Origin: Thiobacillus sp. UBA2186
Lineage (GTDB): Bacteria > Pseudomonadota > Gammaproteobacteria > Burkholderiales > Thiobacillaceae
NCBI GenBank assembly: GCA_002327405.1
Contig: DCVO01000141.1
Location: forward strand, 1 to 45,831
DNA: 45,831 nt
Direction: 5' to 3'
Part shown: positions 24,936 through 33,095 of the stretch, piece by piece
How positions within the stretch are numbered: the first letter of the stretch is position 1
Layout of the letters: the number at the start of each line of letters is the position of its first letter
Notes under the pieces: generated by a model
Seen by the model: only the letters and a program-made list of their open reading frames with translations
Told to the model about the DNA's origin: nothing
Databases searched by the model: none
Program-made: the position numbers and the translations under genes

Positions 24936-27120
24936 ACTGTTGCAGGCAGCGAATGCGATCCCGGCGCTACCGGACACGCTGCACAATTCGCTCAAAACCC
25001 TCCCCAAATCCCCGAGCTTCAAGGTCTTGCTAGATGCTTCTGGGTCAATCGTCGAAGTCATGCCCTGGGACAACCTGGCCGGCATGCGCAAATGGCAGCC
25101 CGGCGGAAACGGTTTCAGCACGCCGGTTTTTAATGCGCTGCCGCTGTTCCCGGTTTTTGATCACGGGTTGAGTAAGGACGAAGCCAAAGCGGCGGCCAAA
25201 CGTGCCAAAGATGAACTCGAAACCGCCAGGGCGGACACGGCGACGTGGTCGGCTTACTTCGACACGGTTCGTCAGCGCTGCGGCCAAGTGGTGGGAAGCT
25301 GGATCGACAGCAAAACGGGCAAGCCCGACGAAAAATCCCGCAAATCGCTCGCCGATGTGCCCACGCAATTGCAAGCCTTGTTACCCGAAGGCGACCCTGA
25401 CTACGCGGTTTTGCGTGCGCTGTTCGAGCGCTTGCACCTTCTGTCGCCCGAGCGTTTCTTCCTGGAACTCGCCCGTCAACTCGAAACGCAGCTGGCTGCA
25501 ACCTACGACGAAAAGTTGTTCAAGCTCTACTGCGCGATCAACGAGGCCGACGCGCGCGAAAAATACAACCTACTGCTCGACTTGCCGGACTGGGACGAGA
25601 TCGGCGACTACCCAGTGACTTCGACGCGTACAGCTGAGCTTTTGAACGCGATGCTTATGCGCGCTGGATCGGCGGCAGTGAGTAGCACAGCCCCCTCGGA
25701 GCAGGATGCGTACGGACGCGCCGCGCTGGATGCCAGCGAGAAATTCGAGGAGGTGAAAGTTCCTGGTTTTAAATACCCTATCAAGCTGCGCACGATGACT
25801 GCTGATGCGCTATGTCAAAAACGCTATGGGCGCGTCGAAGCAGAGTCTTTCATCGTTGGCAAGGAATCACGCGAACGCGCAAAAAGCGCACTGGAATACC
25901 TGACTGACCCCACACGCAAAGGAAAGACCTGGCAATTCCGGGGCGGGAGCCTGTTCCTGTTTTACCCGGAAACGGAATTGCCGGCCTTGTCCGATGCCCC
26001 TATCGCCGACCTGTGCAGCCTGCCGGACGAAGAAGACGATGACTTCGCCGAAGCGGCGCAGGCGGCAGCGAGCTTCGAAGCACGTGCGGCGCGCATCGCC
26101 GCCGCGCTCGACGGCGCACCACGCGAGACGGAAACACTCGTCCATCTGGTCGTGTTGCGCAAACCCGACGAAGGGCGGACCAAACTCGTCGCGCACCACA
26201 CCTTCACCATGCCCCATTTCGTCGGCGCGGCGAAAGACTGGGTCAAGGGCGTCAAGGTCTGCCCGCCCATCGCGTTCGCGCGTTGGGGTAAAACCGAGGG
26301 TGAGCGCCACGATATCGTTCCCGAGCCGCCTTTTCCGTATCAGGTTTCAAAGTGGCTTAACACACCATGGAAAAGCAACGGCGAACCTTTTGATACCAAG
26401 AAAAAACCAAACACTTTTTCCCCGGAAGACGTGCTAACGGTGCTGCTGGCGAACGACGGCACGCAAGTCCAAATGGCGCGCCGAGCACTGCGCCACGCGC
26501 TCGCAGGCTGGTCAGGCTTCCTGATTGCCGCTGGTACACGCACGCATAAAGCCAATGGATTCAGCCAGCAACATGCCGCGGGGAATCGGAAACACGATGA
26601 TTTCGTGCTCAAAGCCACAGACAAGCGCGCCGGCGCACTCGCAGCCTTGCCGGCGATTTTGGCTTTGCTGCTTTTCAAATCCGATCCTGACATTTCACGG
26701 GAGCACATTATGTCCTCACCCGCTTTTCTCGTTGGCCGGCTACTGGCACTGGCAGACAGCCTGCATTTCCAATACTGCCAAGGTGTGCGCAACGGCCAAG
26801 TGCCAAGGCAATTGCTCGGCAACGCGCTGATGGCGACTGCGCTGGAAACACCGGAGGCGGCGCTGGCTTTGTACGCACAGCGCGTCCTGCCTTATCAGGC
26901 GTGGGCGAAAACCAGCAAAGCCAAAGAAAAAGGGCCGGAAACACTCGCCAAGTATCTGCTCGGGCAGCTCGCCGAAATCTGTTCGGAAGTCAGCCTGCTC
27001 GACATTCCGAAACGCGCCAGCGATGCCGACAAGGCGCAACTCATCCTCGGCTATCTCGCCAAGGCTCCCGGCAATACCGAATCCAAACCGACCGAACCCA
27101 CTCAGGAGGATCAAGCATGA
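24925..27120 (+). CDS. cas8c: Cas8c-like (Csd1-type) large Cascade subunit
   Basis: 731 residues from ATG 24925 with GGAGAT upstream. This is longer than most Csd1 proteins (about 550-650 residues), and the N-terminal two thirds look unfamiliar (GIVEVMPWDNLAGMRKWQPGG-like region). The C-terminal part (PAFLVGRLLALADSL ... LGNALMATALETPEAAL) resembles the Csd1 C-terminus, where an internal Cas11 is encoded. It should recognise the PAM and recruit Cas3. Joined to cas7 by an ATGA overlap. The Cas8c assignment rests on position and the C-terminal similarity. Confidence 0.75.
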   Translation: MLNELLQAANAIPALPDTLHNSLKTLPKSPSFKVLLDASGSIVEVMPWDNLAGMRKWQPGGNGFSTPVFNALPLFPVFDHGLSKDEAKAAAKRAKDELETARADTATWSAYFDTVRQRCGQVVGSWIDSKTGKPDEKSRKSLADVPTQLQALLPEGDPDYAVLRALFERLHLLSPERFFLELARQLETQLAATYDEKLFKLYCAINEADAREKYNLLLDLPDWDEIGDYPVTSTRTAELLNAMLMRAGSAAVSSTAPSEQDAYGRAALDASEKFEEVKVPGFKYPIKLRTMTADALCQKRYGRVEAESFIVGKESRERAKSALEYLTDPTRKGKTWQFRGGSLFLFYPETELPALSDAPIADLCSLPDEEDDDFAEAAQAAASFEARAARIAAALDGAPRETETLVHLVVLRKPDEGRTKLVAHHTFTMPHFVGAAKDWVKGVKVCPPIAFARWGKTEGERHDIVPEPPFPYQVSKWLNTPWKSNGEPFDTKKKPNTFSPEDVLTVLLANDGTQVQMARRALRHALAGWSGFLIAAGTRTHKANGFSQQHAAGNRKHDDFVLKATDKRAGALAALPAILALLLFKSDPDISREHIMSSPAFLVGRLLALADSLHFQYCQGVRNGQVPRQLLGNALMATALETPEAALALYAQRVLPYQAWAKTSKAKEKGPETLAKYLLGQLAEICSEVSLLDIPKRASDADKAQLILGYLAKAPGNTESKPTEPTQEDQA
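26710..27120 (+). CDS. cas11c: Internal in-frame Cas11c small subunit within cas8c
   Basis: GGGAG (26699-26703) lies 6 nt before an in-frame ATG at 26710, a near-ideal internal ribosome site. Translation would give 136 residues (MSSPAFLVGRLLALADSL ...), an all-helical protein of the size known for Cas11c made from inside cas8c in characterised type I-C systems. The locus has no separate small-subunit gene, so an internal product is expected. Expression itself is inferred. Confidence 0.6.
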   Translation: MSSPAFLVGRLLALADSLHFQYCQGVRNGQVPRQLLGNALMATALETPEAALALYAQRVLPYQAWAKTSKAKEKGPETLAKYLLGQLAEICSEVSLLDIPKRASDADKAQLILGYLAKAPGNTESKPTEPTQEDQA

Positions 27121-28067
27121 ACCCCAAGCTCACCTACACCAATGACGTCGGCGGCTTCAAACGCGGCACCGGCCTGCTCGTCATCGAAGTGCGCAATTCC
27201 AACCCCAACGGCGACCCCGACCGCGACAGCGATCCGCGTCAGCGGCCCGACCAGCGGGGTGAAATCTCGCCGGTTTCGTTCAAGCGCAAACTACGGGATC
27301 TGGTCGAATGGAAAGGCGAGGTCTGGGATGCGCTCGCGGACGAGTTGAAGCTCGACGCCGCTCGCTTTGGCATCCTCGAATCGCGTGGCAGGGATCGCAT
27401 GGACATCGCCAAGAAGCTCACTGGCGACGGTCAGGCGTTCAAGAATGCCTACTGGGATGGTCGCGTGTTCGGCAACACCTTCCTCGAAAGCATGAAGGAC
27501 GACGAGGCCAAGAAACACGGCTTCAAGGAAAACGAAATCAAGGAATTCAAGGCCAACGCCATCCGTACCGGCTGCGTGCATTTCGGCCTCGGCCTCTCGA
27601 TCGCCCCCATTGACATCGAACGCCACACCAACACCAACAAATCCGGCGTGCAGGACGACAAGGATCGCGGCATGGCGCCGATGGGCTACCGCTTCGTTCC
27701 GCACGGCCTCTACCTCATGCCCTTCTTCGTCAACCCCAGCGCCGCCGCGCGCACCGGCTGCACCGGTGAGGACATCGCGCTGCTGCTCGAACTGATCCGC
27801 TACGCCTATCCGCATACCCGCTCGCACGCGCGGCCGGCGGTCGATCTCGCCTGCGCTTGGTACGTTGAGCATTCCGACAAGCTCGGCTCGTGCTCGGACT
27901 TCGCCATTCTGGACGCGCTCTCGCCAACCAAACTCACCGACCCGGATACGCCGTCGAAGAGCCTTGCCGATTACGAGCCTCTGCCTAACTCGCTGCCCGA
28001 AGATCTGGCCGCCAAGAAAGACCGGCACGGCAATCCGGCGCTGACGTTGATCGACCTTTTGGCGTAA
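27117..28067 (+). CDS. cas7c: Cas7 (Csd2/Csh2 family) Cascade backbone
   Basis: 316 residues from ATG 27117, overlapping the cas8 stop as ATGA, with AGGAGG nearby (CTCAGGAGGATC). The family signature is RNSNPNGDPDRDSDPR, followed by SFKRKLRDLVE. Further motifs are GNTFLES (the VFG-type core strand) and GMAPMGYRFVPHGLYLMPFFVNP. It differs from the most common Csd2 form by an insert after the signature (about residues 62-100, DALADELKLDAARFG). It coats the crRNA spacer as a helical filament. Confidence 0.83.
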   Translation: MNPKLTYTNDVGGFKRGTGLLVIEVRNSNPNGDPDRDSDPRQRPDQRGEISPVSFKRKLRDLVEWKGEVWDALADELKLDAARFGILESRGRDRMDIAKKLTGDGQAFKNAYWDGRVFGNTFLESMKDDEAKKHGFKENEIKEFKANAIRTGCVHFGLGLSIAPIDIERHTNTNKSGVQDDKDRGMAPMGYRFVPHGLYLMPFFVNPSAAARTGCTGEDIALLLELIRYAYPHTRSHARPAVDLACAWYVEHSDKLGSCSDFAILDALSPTKLTDPDTPSKSLADYEPLPNSLPEDLAAKKDRHGNPALTLIDLLA

Positions 28068-28072
28068 ACACC

Positions 28073-30331
28073 TTGGTCTGGCTGGCGCACAGCGCGAAAG
28101 GCGGTAGTCCGGCGCAAACCTATGGCGACCACGTTCAGCGTGCGGTGGCCAAGGCGCGTGAAATCGCGTCGAGCGCCAGCCATGGCTTGCCGCAGTCGGC
28201 AGCGTTTACGGAAAGCGTGGGTCTGGCAACCGAGTTCCACGACTTGGGGAAACTCGACGACGACAATCAGGCAGTGCTGGCGACTCCCTCGGGCAAGCCG
28301 TTGCCACGTGAGCACGTCGATGCCGGAACGAAGCATTTGTTCGGGCTGGGCACGCCGACCGCGTGCTTTGCCGGCATGCTAGCGTATTCGCACCACCGTG
28401 GTTTGCCCGACGTGCCAGGACAGAAAGTGCGTGGCGCGATGGCCTGGCGCGCCGAGGAGGGCAACCCACGATTCGACGCGGCGGAAGTCGTAGAACGAAC
28501 GCGCATCTTACTGCCCAACTATCTTCACCGCCACAGCGAAGCGCTCGGTCGTCCCCCTTCTACTGCCAGCGGCATGCCATTCAAACTCAGCGCGCTCGAT
28601 CTGCGGCTGGCGCTTTCGTGTCTCGCCGAAGCCGACCACGGCGACACCGCCCGCCACTACGGCGCGCCGCCCGTCGATACGCCTTTGCTGCACGCCCAAG
28701 CCCGCCTTGCGCGGCTCGACGCCTACGTCGCCAGCCTGAAATCCGGTGACACCGCGCGTGAAGTCGAACGCGCTGCCAATCGCCGTGCGCACTACGAAGC
28801 GTGCCGCAACGCAGACACCACGCCCTCGCTCGTCGAATGCGACAGCCCTGTGGGCAGCGGCAAGACCACGGCGGTGATGGCGCATTTGCTGCGCGCCGCG
28901 CACACCAAAGGCTTGCGCCGCGTGTTCGTCGTCCAGCCCTTCACCAACATCATCAACCAGTCGGTCGATACCTACCGCAAGGCGCTGATTCTAGAGGGCG
29001 AAGCGCCCGATCACGTCGTTGCCGCGCACCACCACAAGACTGACTTCGACGACCCGATGACGCGCGCGTTGACGACGCGCTGGCACGCACCCGTCGTCGT
29101 TACCACCGCCGTGCAGTTCTTCGAAACGCTGGCGAGCAATCAGCCCGCGAGCCTGCGCAAGCTGCATCAGGTCGCGCGCTCGGCGATTTTCATCGACGAA
29201 GCGCACGCCGCGCTGCCCGCCCACCTCTGGCCGCTGGCCTGGCAATGGCTGCGACAACTCGCCGAGCGCTGGGGCTGCCAGGTCGTGCTCGCTTCCGGCT
29301 CGCTCGCTCGCTTCTGGACGCTGGAAGAGTTCTACCCCGAGCCCGTCAAACCCGGCGCGCCGCGTCAGACCCGAACATTGCCGCAGCTCTTGGGCGCGAC
29401 GCAAGAAGCCCAAGCACTGCGAGCCCGACTCGACGCTGGCGAATCACGACGCATCAAGTTCCGCCAGCACCCTGACAAGCTCACGCTGAACGAACTGCTT
29501 GAATTTCTGATCGCGCTGCCCGGCCCACGCATCGCGGTTTTCAACACCGTGCAGAGCGCCGCCATCGTTGCGCTGGCCTTGGCAGAAAGAGCGGGCCGGG
29601 AAAAGGTCGAGCATCTTTCCACCGCACTCAACCCATTGGACAGGGAAACCACGCTGGCCCGCATCAAGGCGCGGCTCATCGACAAATCGGATACTAACTG
29701 GACGCTCGTCGCCACTTCGCTGGTCGAAGCCGGGGTGGATTTGTCGTTCCGCACCGGCGTGCGTGAATCGTCCGGACTGCCCAGCCTGCTTCAGTTGGGC
29801 GGGCGCGTGAACCGGCACGACGAATACGAAGAGGCGGAGGTCTGGTCGGTGAGCCTCGTACCCGACAGCGGAATCCGCCCGCATCAGGCCATGCGTATAC
29901 CGGCTTCCGTGCTGGCGCGGCTTTTCGCTCGCGACCAGGTCACGCCCGATACCTGTACCCAGGCGCTGAAACTCGAAGTGCGTGAGGCCAGCAATCTGGC
30001 GCTGGTCGGCGAGTTGTTCAAGGCCGACTCGGCCAAGCAGTTCCCGGATGTCGTTGAAAAATTCCGGGTCATCGCCTCGGACACCGTAACCGTCCTGACA
30101 CCTGGCCCTTTCCTCGACGCCATCAAGAACGGCGCGCGCCCGGATTGGAAATCCCTACAAAGCCACTGCGTGCAAATCTGGGCAACCAAAAAAATCGAGT
30201 TCGGTCTCACCCCCATCGAAACTTACCCAGGTTTGTACGCGTGGGATCTGGCCTATGACGATTTCATCGGCTACATGGCTGGTGCACTTAATGTTCATTC
30301 GGTGAAGTTCGGTGAAACGCTGATCGTATGA
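28073..30331 (+). CDS. cas3: Cas3 nuclease-helicase
   Basis: 752 residues from TTG 28073, 5 bp after cas7. HD nuclease domain: His in LAHSAKG, then FHDLGK (His56, Asp57) and the SHHRG pair. Helicase domain: Walker A SPVGSGKTTA (about residues 260-268), DEAH box FIDEAH (about 373-378), ASGSLARF (motif III), and VEAGVDLSFRTG ... QLGGRVNRHDEY (motifs V-VI). All catalytic motifs look intact. In usual type I-C operons cas3 comes first; here it follows cas7 and ends 28 bp from an antisense TA pair. Confidence 0.9.
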   Translation: MVWLAHSAKGGSPAQTYGDHVQRAVAKAREIASSASHGLPQSAAFTESVGLATEFHDLGKLDDDNQAVLATPSGKPLPREHVDAGTKHLFGLGTPTACFAGMLAYSHHRGLPDVPGQKVRGAMAWRAEEGNPRFDAAEVVERTRILLPNYLHRHSEALGRPPSTASGMPFKLSALDLRLALSCLAEADHGDTARHYGAPPVDTPLLHAQARLARLDAYVASLKSGDTAREVERAANRRAHYEACRNADTTPSLVECDSPVGSGKTTAVMAHLLRAAHTKGLRRVFVVQPFTNIINQSVDTYRKALILEGEAPDHVVAAHHHKTDFDDPMTRALTTRWHAPVVVTTAVQFFETLASNQPASLRKLHQVARSAIFIDEAHAALPAHLWPLAWQWLRQLAERWGCQVVLASGSLARFWTLEEFYPEPVKPGAPRQTRTLPQLLGATQEAQALRARLDAGESRRIKFRQHPDKLTLNELLEFLIALPGPRIAVFNTVQSAAIVALALAERAGREKVEHLSTALNPLDRETTLARIKARLIDKSDTNWTLVATSLVEAGVDLSFRTGVRESSGLPSLLQLGGRVNRHDEYEEAEVWSVSLVPDSGIRPHQAMRIPASVLARLFARDQVTPDTCTQALKLEVREASNLALVGELFKADSAKQFPDVVEKFRVIASDTVTVLTPGPFLDAIKNGARPDWKSLQSHCVQIWATKKIEFGLTPIETYPGLYAWDLAYDDFIGYMAGALNVHSVKFGETLIV

Positions 30332-30359
30332 ATGGGGTATATCGCGCGTTCGACAATCA

Positions 30360-30650
30360 TCACCGCCCGCCCCAATACCCAGGGCGGCGGGCCTGATTGG
30401 CGATGGCGACGATCACGATACTGTCCGCCCGCAAGCGATAGACAAGATTGAAGGGAAAACCATGCAGCGGAATACGGCGCGCGCCTCGGGAGGTTTCCGC
30501 GCCAATGGCCGGATGATCTTCCAGCAAGGACAGCACCTGGTTCAATGCCGTCTTGAAGTTGCGCGCCACGACTGGGCCGGCATGATTCAAGTAGTAATCG
30601 ACTGCCTCGCCGTATTCTGCCCTGGCGAGTTCATGCCAAAGAAACCTCAT
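30360..30650 (-). CDS. ParE/RelE-family toxin
   Basis: 96 residues on the minus strand. Typical ParE/RelE features: ARAEYGEAVDYYLNHAGPVVARNFKTALNQVLSLLEDHPAIGAE, then ARRIPLHGFPFNLVYRLRADSIVIVAIANQARRPGYW. The conserved Arg in ARRIPLHGFPF and the closing region with RRPGYW are present. It is coupled to the antitoxin by an ATGA overlap. Target (gyrase or ribosome) cannot be told from sequence. It lies antisense between cas3 and cas4. Confidence 0.87.
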   Translation of the reverse strand: MRFLWHELARAEYGEAVDYYLNHAGPVVARNFKTALNQVLSLLEDHPAIGAETSRGARRIPLHGFPFNLVYRLRADSIVIVAIANQARRPGYWGGR

Positions 30651-30883
30651 GCATCGGATTTACGGAGTTTTTCCTCTATCTCCGCAAAGACCTCCTCAGC
30701 GGGGATCAGCTTGGCTGTGCCGGCATCGATTTCCGCAATACGCCTTGCGATCTCCGCATCCCATGCTGCCTCGACCTCGGCACGTGGCATGGCGCTGACC
30801 CAGAGCCAGTCGGCCAGGTCGGCGCGTTCCTCGGGCGAGAGTTTCAAGGCTTCGGCCTTGAGTTGATCGATGGAAAGAGACAT
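30647..30883 (-). CDS. Addiction-module antitoxin (TIGR02574-like)
   Basis: 78 residues from the ATG at 30883, preceded by GGAGGTCACC; the upstream ATG at 30916 is less likely. The N-terminal LSIDQLKAEALKLSPEERADLADWLW matches the short family of putative addiction-module components. The acidic middle and charged tail (EEVFAEIEEKLRKSDA) probably wrap the toxin. It precedes the toxin gene with an ATGA overlap, the classic antitoxin-toxin order. Confidence 0.85.
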   Translation of the reverse strand: MSLSIDQLKAEALKLSPEERADLADWLWVSAMPRAEVEAAWDAEIARRIAEIDAGTAKLIPAEEVFAEIEEKLRKSDA

Positions 30884-30945
30884 GGTGACCTCCATTCGGT
30901 TGGCGGTATCAATCACACATCAAATGGTACTCCATGGGGTTCGGA
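30884..30945. promoter_or_regulatory. Divergent intergenic region between antitoxin and cas4
   Basis: The only spacer between the minus-strand TA operon and cas4-cas1-cas2. Both transcripts must start in or near this 62 bp, or the cas adaptation genes depend on readthrough from cas3. TTGATG on the minus strand and several AT-rich hexamers are present, but no convincing -35/-10 pair was found. Confidence 0.4.
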
Positions 30946-31575
30946 ATGAATAGCAACACCGACCCCATTCCGCTCTCCGCCCTCAACCATTGGGCCTACT
31001 GTCGCCGCCGCTGCGGCCTTATCCATTTGGAGGGTGAATTCACTGACAACATCCACACCGCACGCGGCAACACCGAACATGAGCGCGTCGATCGTGTCGC
31101 GCACGAAACGCTGAAAAGCGGTGCGCGTGTCGAATATGCCCTGCCTGTGTGGTCGGACCGCCTCGGTTTGATTGGCAAGTGCGACGTAGTCGAGTTCTGG
31201 CCGGACGGTACTGTTTATCCTGTCGAATACAAGCATGGGCCGAAACGAAAGTGGCTCAACGACGACATCCAGCTCGCCGCCCAGGCCATGTGTCTGGAGG
31301 AGATGCTGAACCGGCCCGTGCCCAAGGGTGCCATTTACCACGCCAGCAGCCGGCGGCGGCGCGAAGTGGCCATCACGCCGGAGCTTCGCCATTTGGTAGA
31401 GGAAACCGCGGCGGCCATCCGCGCCATGCTGGCGTCCGGCATCCTGCCGCCGCCGGCCAACGACAGCCGCTGCCGGGAGTGCTCGCTGAAAGACATTTGC
31501 CAGCCCGAGGCAATCGCCATGCACGACCAGCGTGACCAGATGGAAGTGGACCTATTCAACCCGGATGCGCCGTAA
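30946..31575 (+). CDS. cas4: Cas4 RecB-like nuclease
   Basis: 209 residues from ATG 30946 (GGGGTTCGGA before it); ATG 30934 is an alternative. Four cysteines for the Fe-S cluster: Cys19 and Cys23 in WAYCRRRC, plus the C-terminal CRECSLKDIC. The RecB motifs LIGKCDVVEFW and VYPVEYKHGPKRK (catalytic Asp and ExK) are present, followed by QLAAQAMCLEEML. It trims prespacers and selects the PAM together with Cas1-Cas2. Only 5 bp separate it from cas1. Confidence 0.9.
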   Translation: MNSNTDPIPLSALNHWAYCRRRCGLIHLEGEFTDNIHTARGNTEHERVDRVAHETLKSGARVEYALPVWSDRLGLIGKCDVVEFWPDGTVYPVEYKHGPKRKWLNDDIQLAAQAMCLEEMLNRPVPKGAIYHASSRRRREVAITPELRHLVEETAAAIRAMLASGILPPPANDSRCRECSLKDICQPEAIAMHDQRDQMEVDLFNPDAP

Positions 31576-31580
31576 CCGAC

Positions 31581-32615
31581 ATGCACACCATCCAGAACAC
31601 CCTCTATGTCATGACGCCTCACGCCTATGCCCACCTGGAGAATGCCACGGTGCGCATCGACGTCGAGCGCGAGAAGAAATTGCAAGTGCCGCTGCATCAC
31701 ATCGGCGGCCTGGTCACTTTCGGCAGCATCATGGTTTCGCCCGCCCTCATGCATCGCTTAGCGGACGAGGGCAAGAGCCTGGTGCTGCTGGACGACCACG
31801 GCCGCTTCAAGGCCCGTCTGGAAGGCCCGGTCTCCGGCAACGTGCTCCTGCGACAGGCCCAGCATGCCAAGGCCAGCGATGGAAGTCATGCGCTGGAACT
31901 GGCGCGCCACATCGTGGCCGGCAAGCTGAAAAACAGCCGCTCGGTTTTGATGCGCGGCGCGCGTGAAGCCTTCGATCCCGAGGAAACGCAGCAGCTCACC
32001 CGCGCCGCCGACAATCTGGCCGCCTCATTACGTGCGGCCAAGGAGGCCGCCACCCTGGACGAATTGCGCGGCGTGGAGGGCGAGGCGGCAAGGGGCTACT
32101 TCGCCGCCCTGAATCTCGTCGTCAAACCCCAGGCCCGCGATGCTTTCGCCCTAAATGGCCGCAGCCGCCGCCCGCCGCTGGACCGCTTCAACGCCCTGCT
32201 CTCTTTTCTTTACTCCATGCTGATGAACGACTGCCGTTCCGCGCTGGAAGCGGTTGGCCTCGATCCGCAGATCGGTTTTCTGCATGCCGTGCGGCCCGGC
32301 CGCGCCGCGCTGGCTCTGGATTTACAGGAAGAATTCCGTTCAATCCTGGCCGACCGGCTGGCACTCACTCTCATCAACCGGGGCCAGCTAACCGTGGACG
32401 ACTTCGATGAGCGGGAAGGCGGCGCAGTCATGCTCAACGACAAAGGCCGCCGCAAAGTGGTTACCGCCTGGCAGGAACGCAAGCAGGAAGAAATCACCCA
32501 TCCCCTTACCGAGGGCAAAATGCCGCTGGCCCTGCTACCCTTCATCCAGGCGCGTTTCATGGCCCGCACCCTGCGCAACGAGATGGAAGCCTATCTGCCT
32601 TATCTGCATAAATAA
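31581..32615 (+). CDS. cas1: Cas1 integrase
   Basis: 344 residues, type I-C size. N-terminal MHTIQNTLYVMTPHAYAHLENATVRI, then VPLHHIGGLVTFG. Catalytic metal ligands: Glu in EGEAARGYF, His in GFLHAVRPGR and Asp in LALDLQEEF. It integrates spacers at the leader end. Intact, consistent with an array that shows repeated acquisitions. Confidence 0.93.
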   Translation: MHTIQNTLYVMTPHAYAHLENATVRIDVEREKKLQVPLHHIGGLVTFGSIMVSPALMHRLADEGKSLVLLDDHGRFKARLEGPVSGNVLLRQAQHAKASDGSHALELARHIVAGKLKNSRSVLMRGAREAFDPEETQQLTRAADNLAASLRAAKEAATLDELRGVEGEAARGYFAALNLVVKPQARDAFALNGRSRRPPLDRFNALLSFLYSMLMNDCRSALEAVGLDPQIGFLHAVRPGRAALALDLQEEFRSILADRLALTLINRGQLTVDDFDEREGGAVMLNDKGRRKVVTAWQERKQEEITHPLTEGKMPLALLPFIQARFMARTLRNEMEAYLPYLHK

Positions 32616-32626
32616 GCGAGCCCGCC

Positions 32627-32917
32627 ATGCTGATCATCGTGACCTACGACGTCTCCACCGAAAGCCGCGAAGGCCGCCGGCGTCTGCGCCGTGTGGCCAA
32701 GATATGCGAAAGCATGGGGCAGCGCGTCCAGAAATCCGTTTTCGAATGCCAGGTCAACGACATGCAGTTCGAGCAGTTGGAGCGCGACCTGCTGGCCGAA
32801 ATCGATGAGCAGGAAGACAACCTGCGCTTCTATCGCATCACCGAGCCGGTGGAAGTCCGCGTCAAACAATACGGCACCTTCCGCTCCGTGGACTTCGAAG
32901 GCCCCTTGCTCGCATGA
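32627..32917 (+). CDS. cas2: Cas2
   Basis: 96 residues. The signature MLIIVTYDVSTESREGRRRLRRVAKICESMGQRVQKSVFEC has the Asp of the first beta strand. The ferredoxin-like fold ends RVKQYGTFRSVDFEGPLLA. It bridges two Cas1 dimers for integration. The leader begins right after its stop. Confidence 0.93.
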   Translation: MLIIVTYDVSTESREGRRRLRRVAKICESMGQRVQKSVFECQVNDMQFEQLERDLLAEIDEQEDNLRFYRITEPVEVRVKQYGTFRSVDFEGPLLA

Positions 32918-33095
32918 AGCGCGAACCCCAAGCAACGAACAAAATCCGGGAGGTTCGCGCAACGCATAACCCCTTGTTCTTTAACAATTCGGCATACAAT
33001 GGCCGTCATGGTTGCAGCCTGCCTGCCGGCCTCTCTGGCCGGTTCGCGCGCTACAACCAATTTCCGCTTTCAAATGAATTGCATGCGATAGCGGA
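32918..33095 (+). promoter_or_regulatory. CRISPR leader with candidate promoter
   Basis: The 178 bp between cas2 and the first repeat. TACAAT at 32995-33000 is a good -10 box, and TTGTTC at 32974-32979 could be its -35 (15-nt spacing, a bit short). TTGTT-CTTT-AACAA (32974-32987) is a small dyad there. Repeats end in ATTGAAAC on this strand and the far end carries a truncated repeat, so this is the leader side and transcription runs rightwards. Confidence 0.7.

Noticed and set aside
24285..32917. Possible type I-G (I-U) or I-B system because of the long Cas8 and unusual Cas7
   Set aside because: No Csb1/Csb2 or Cas4-Cas1 fusion, no Cas6, Cas5d-type motifs and an ATTGAAAC repeat end; I-C fits better.
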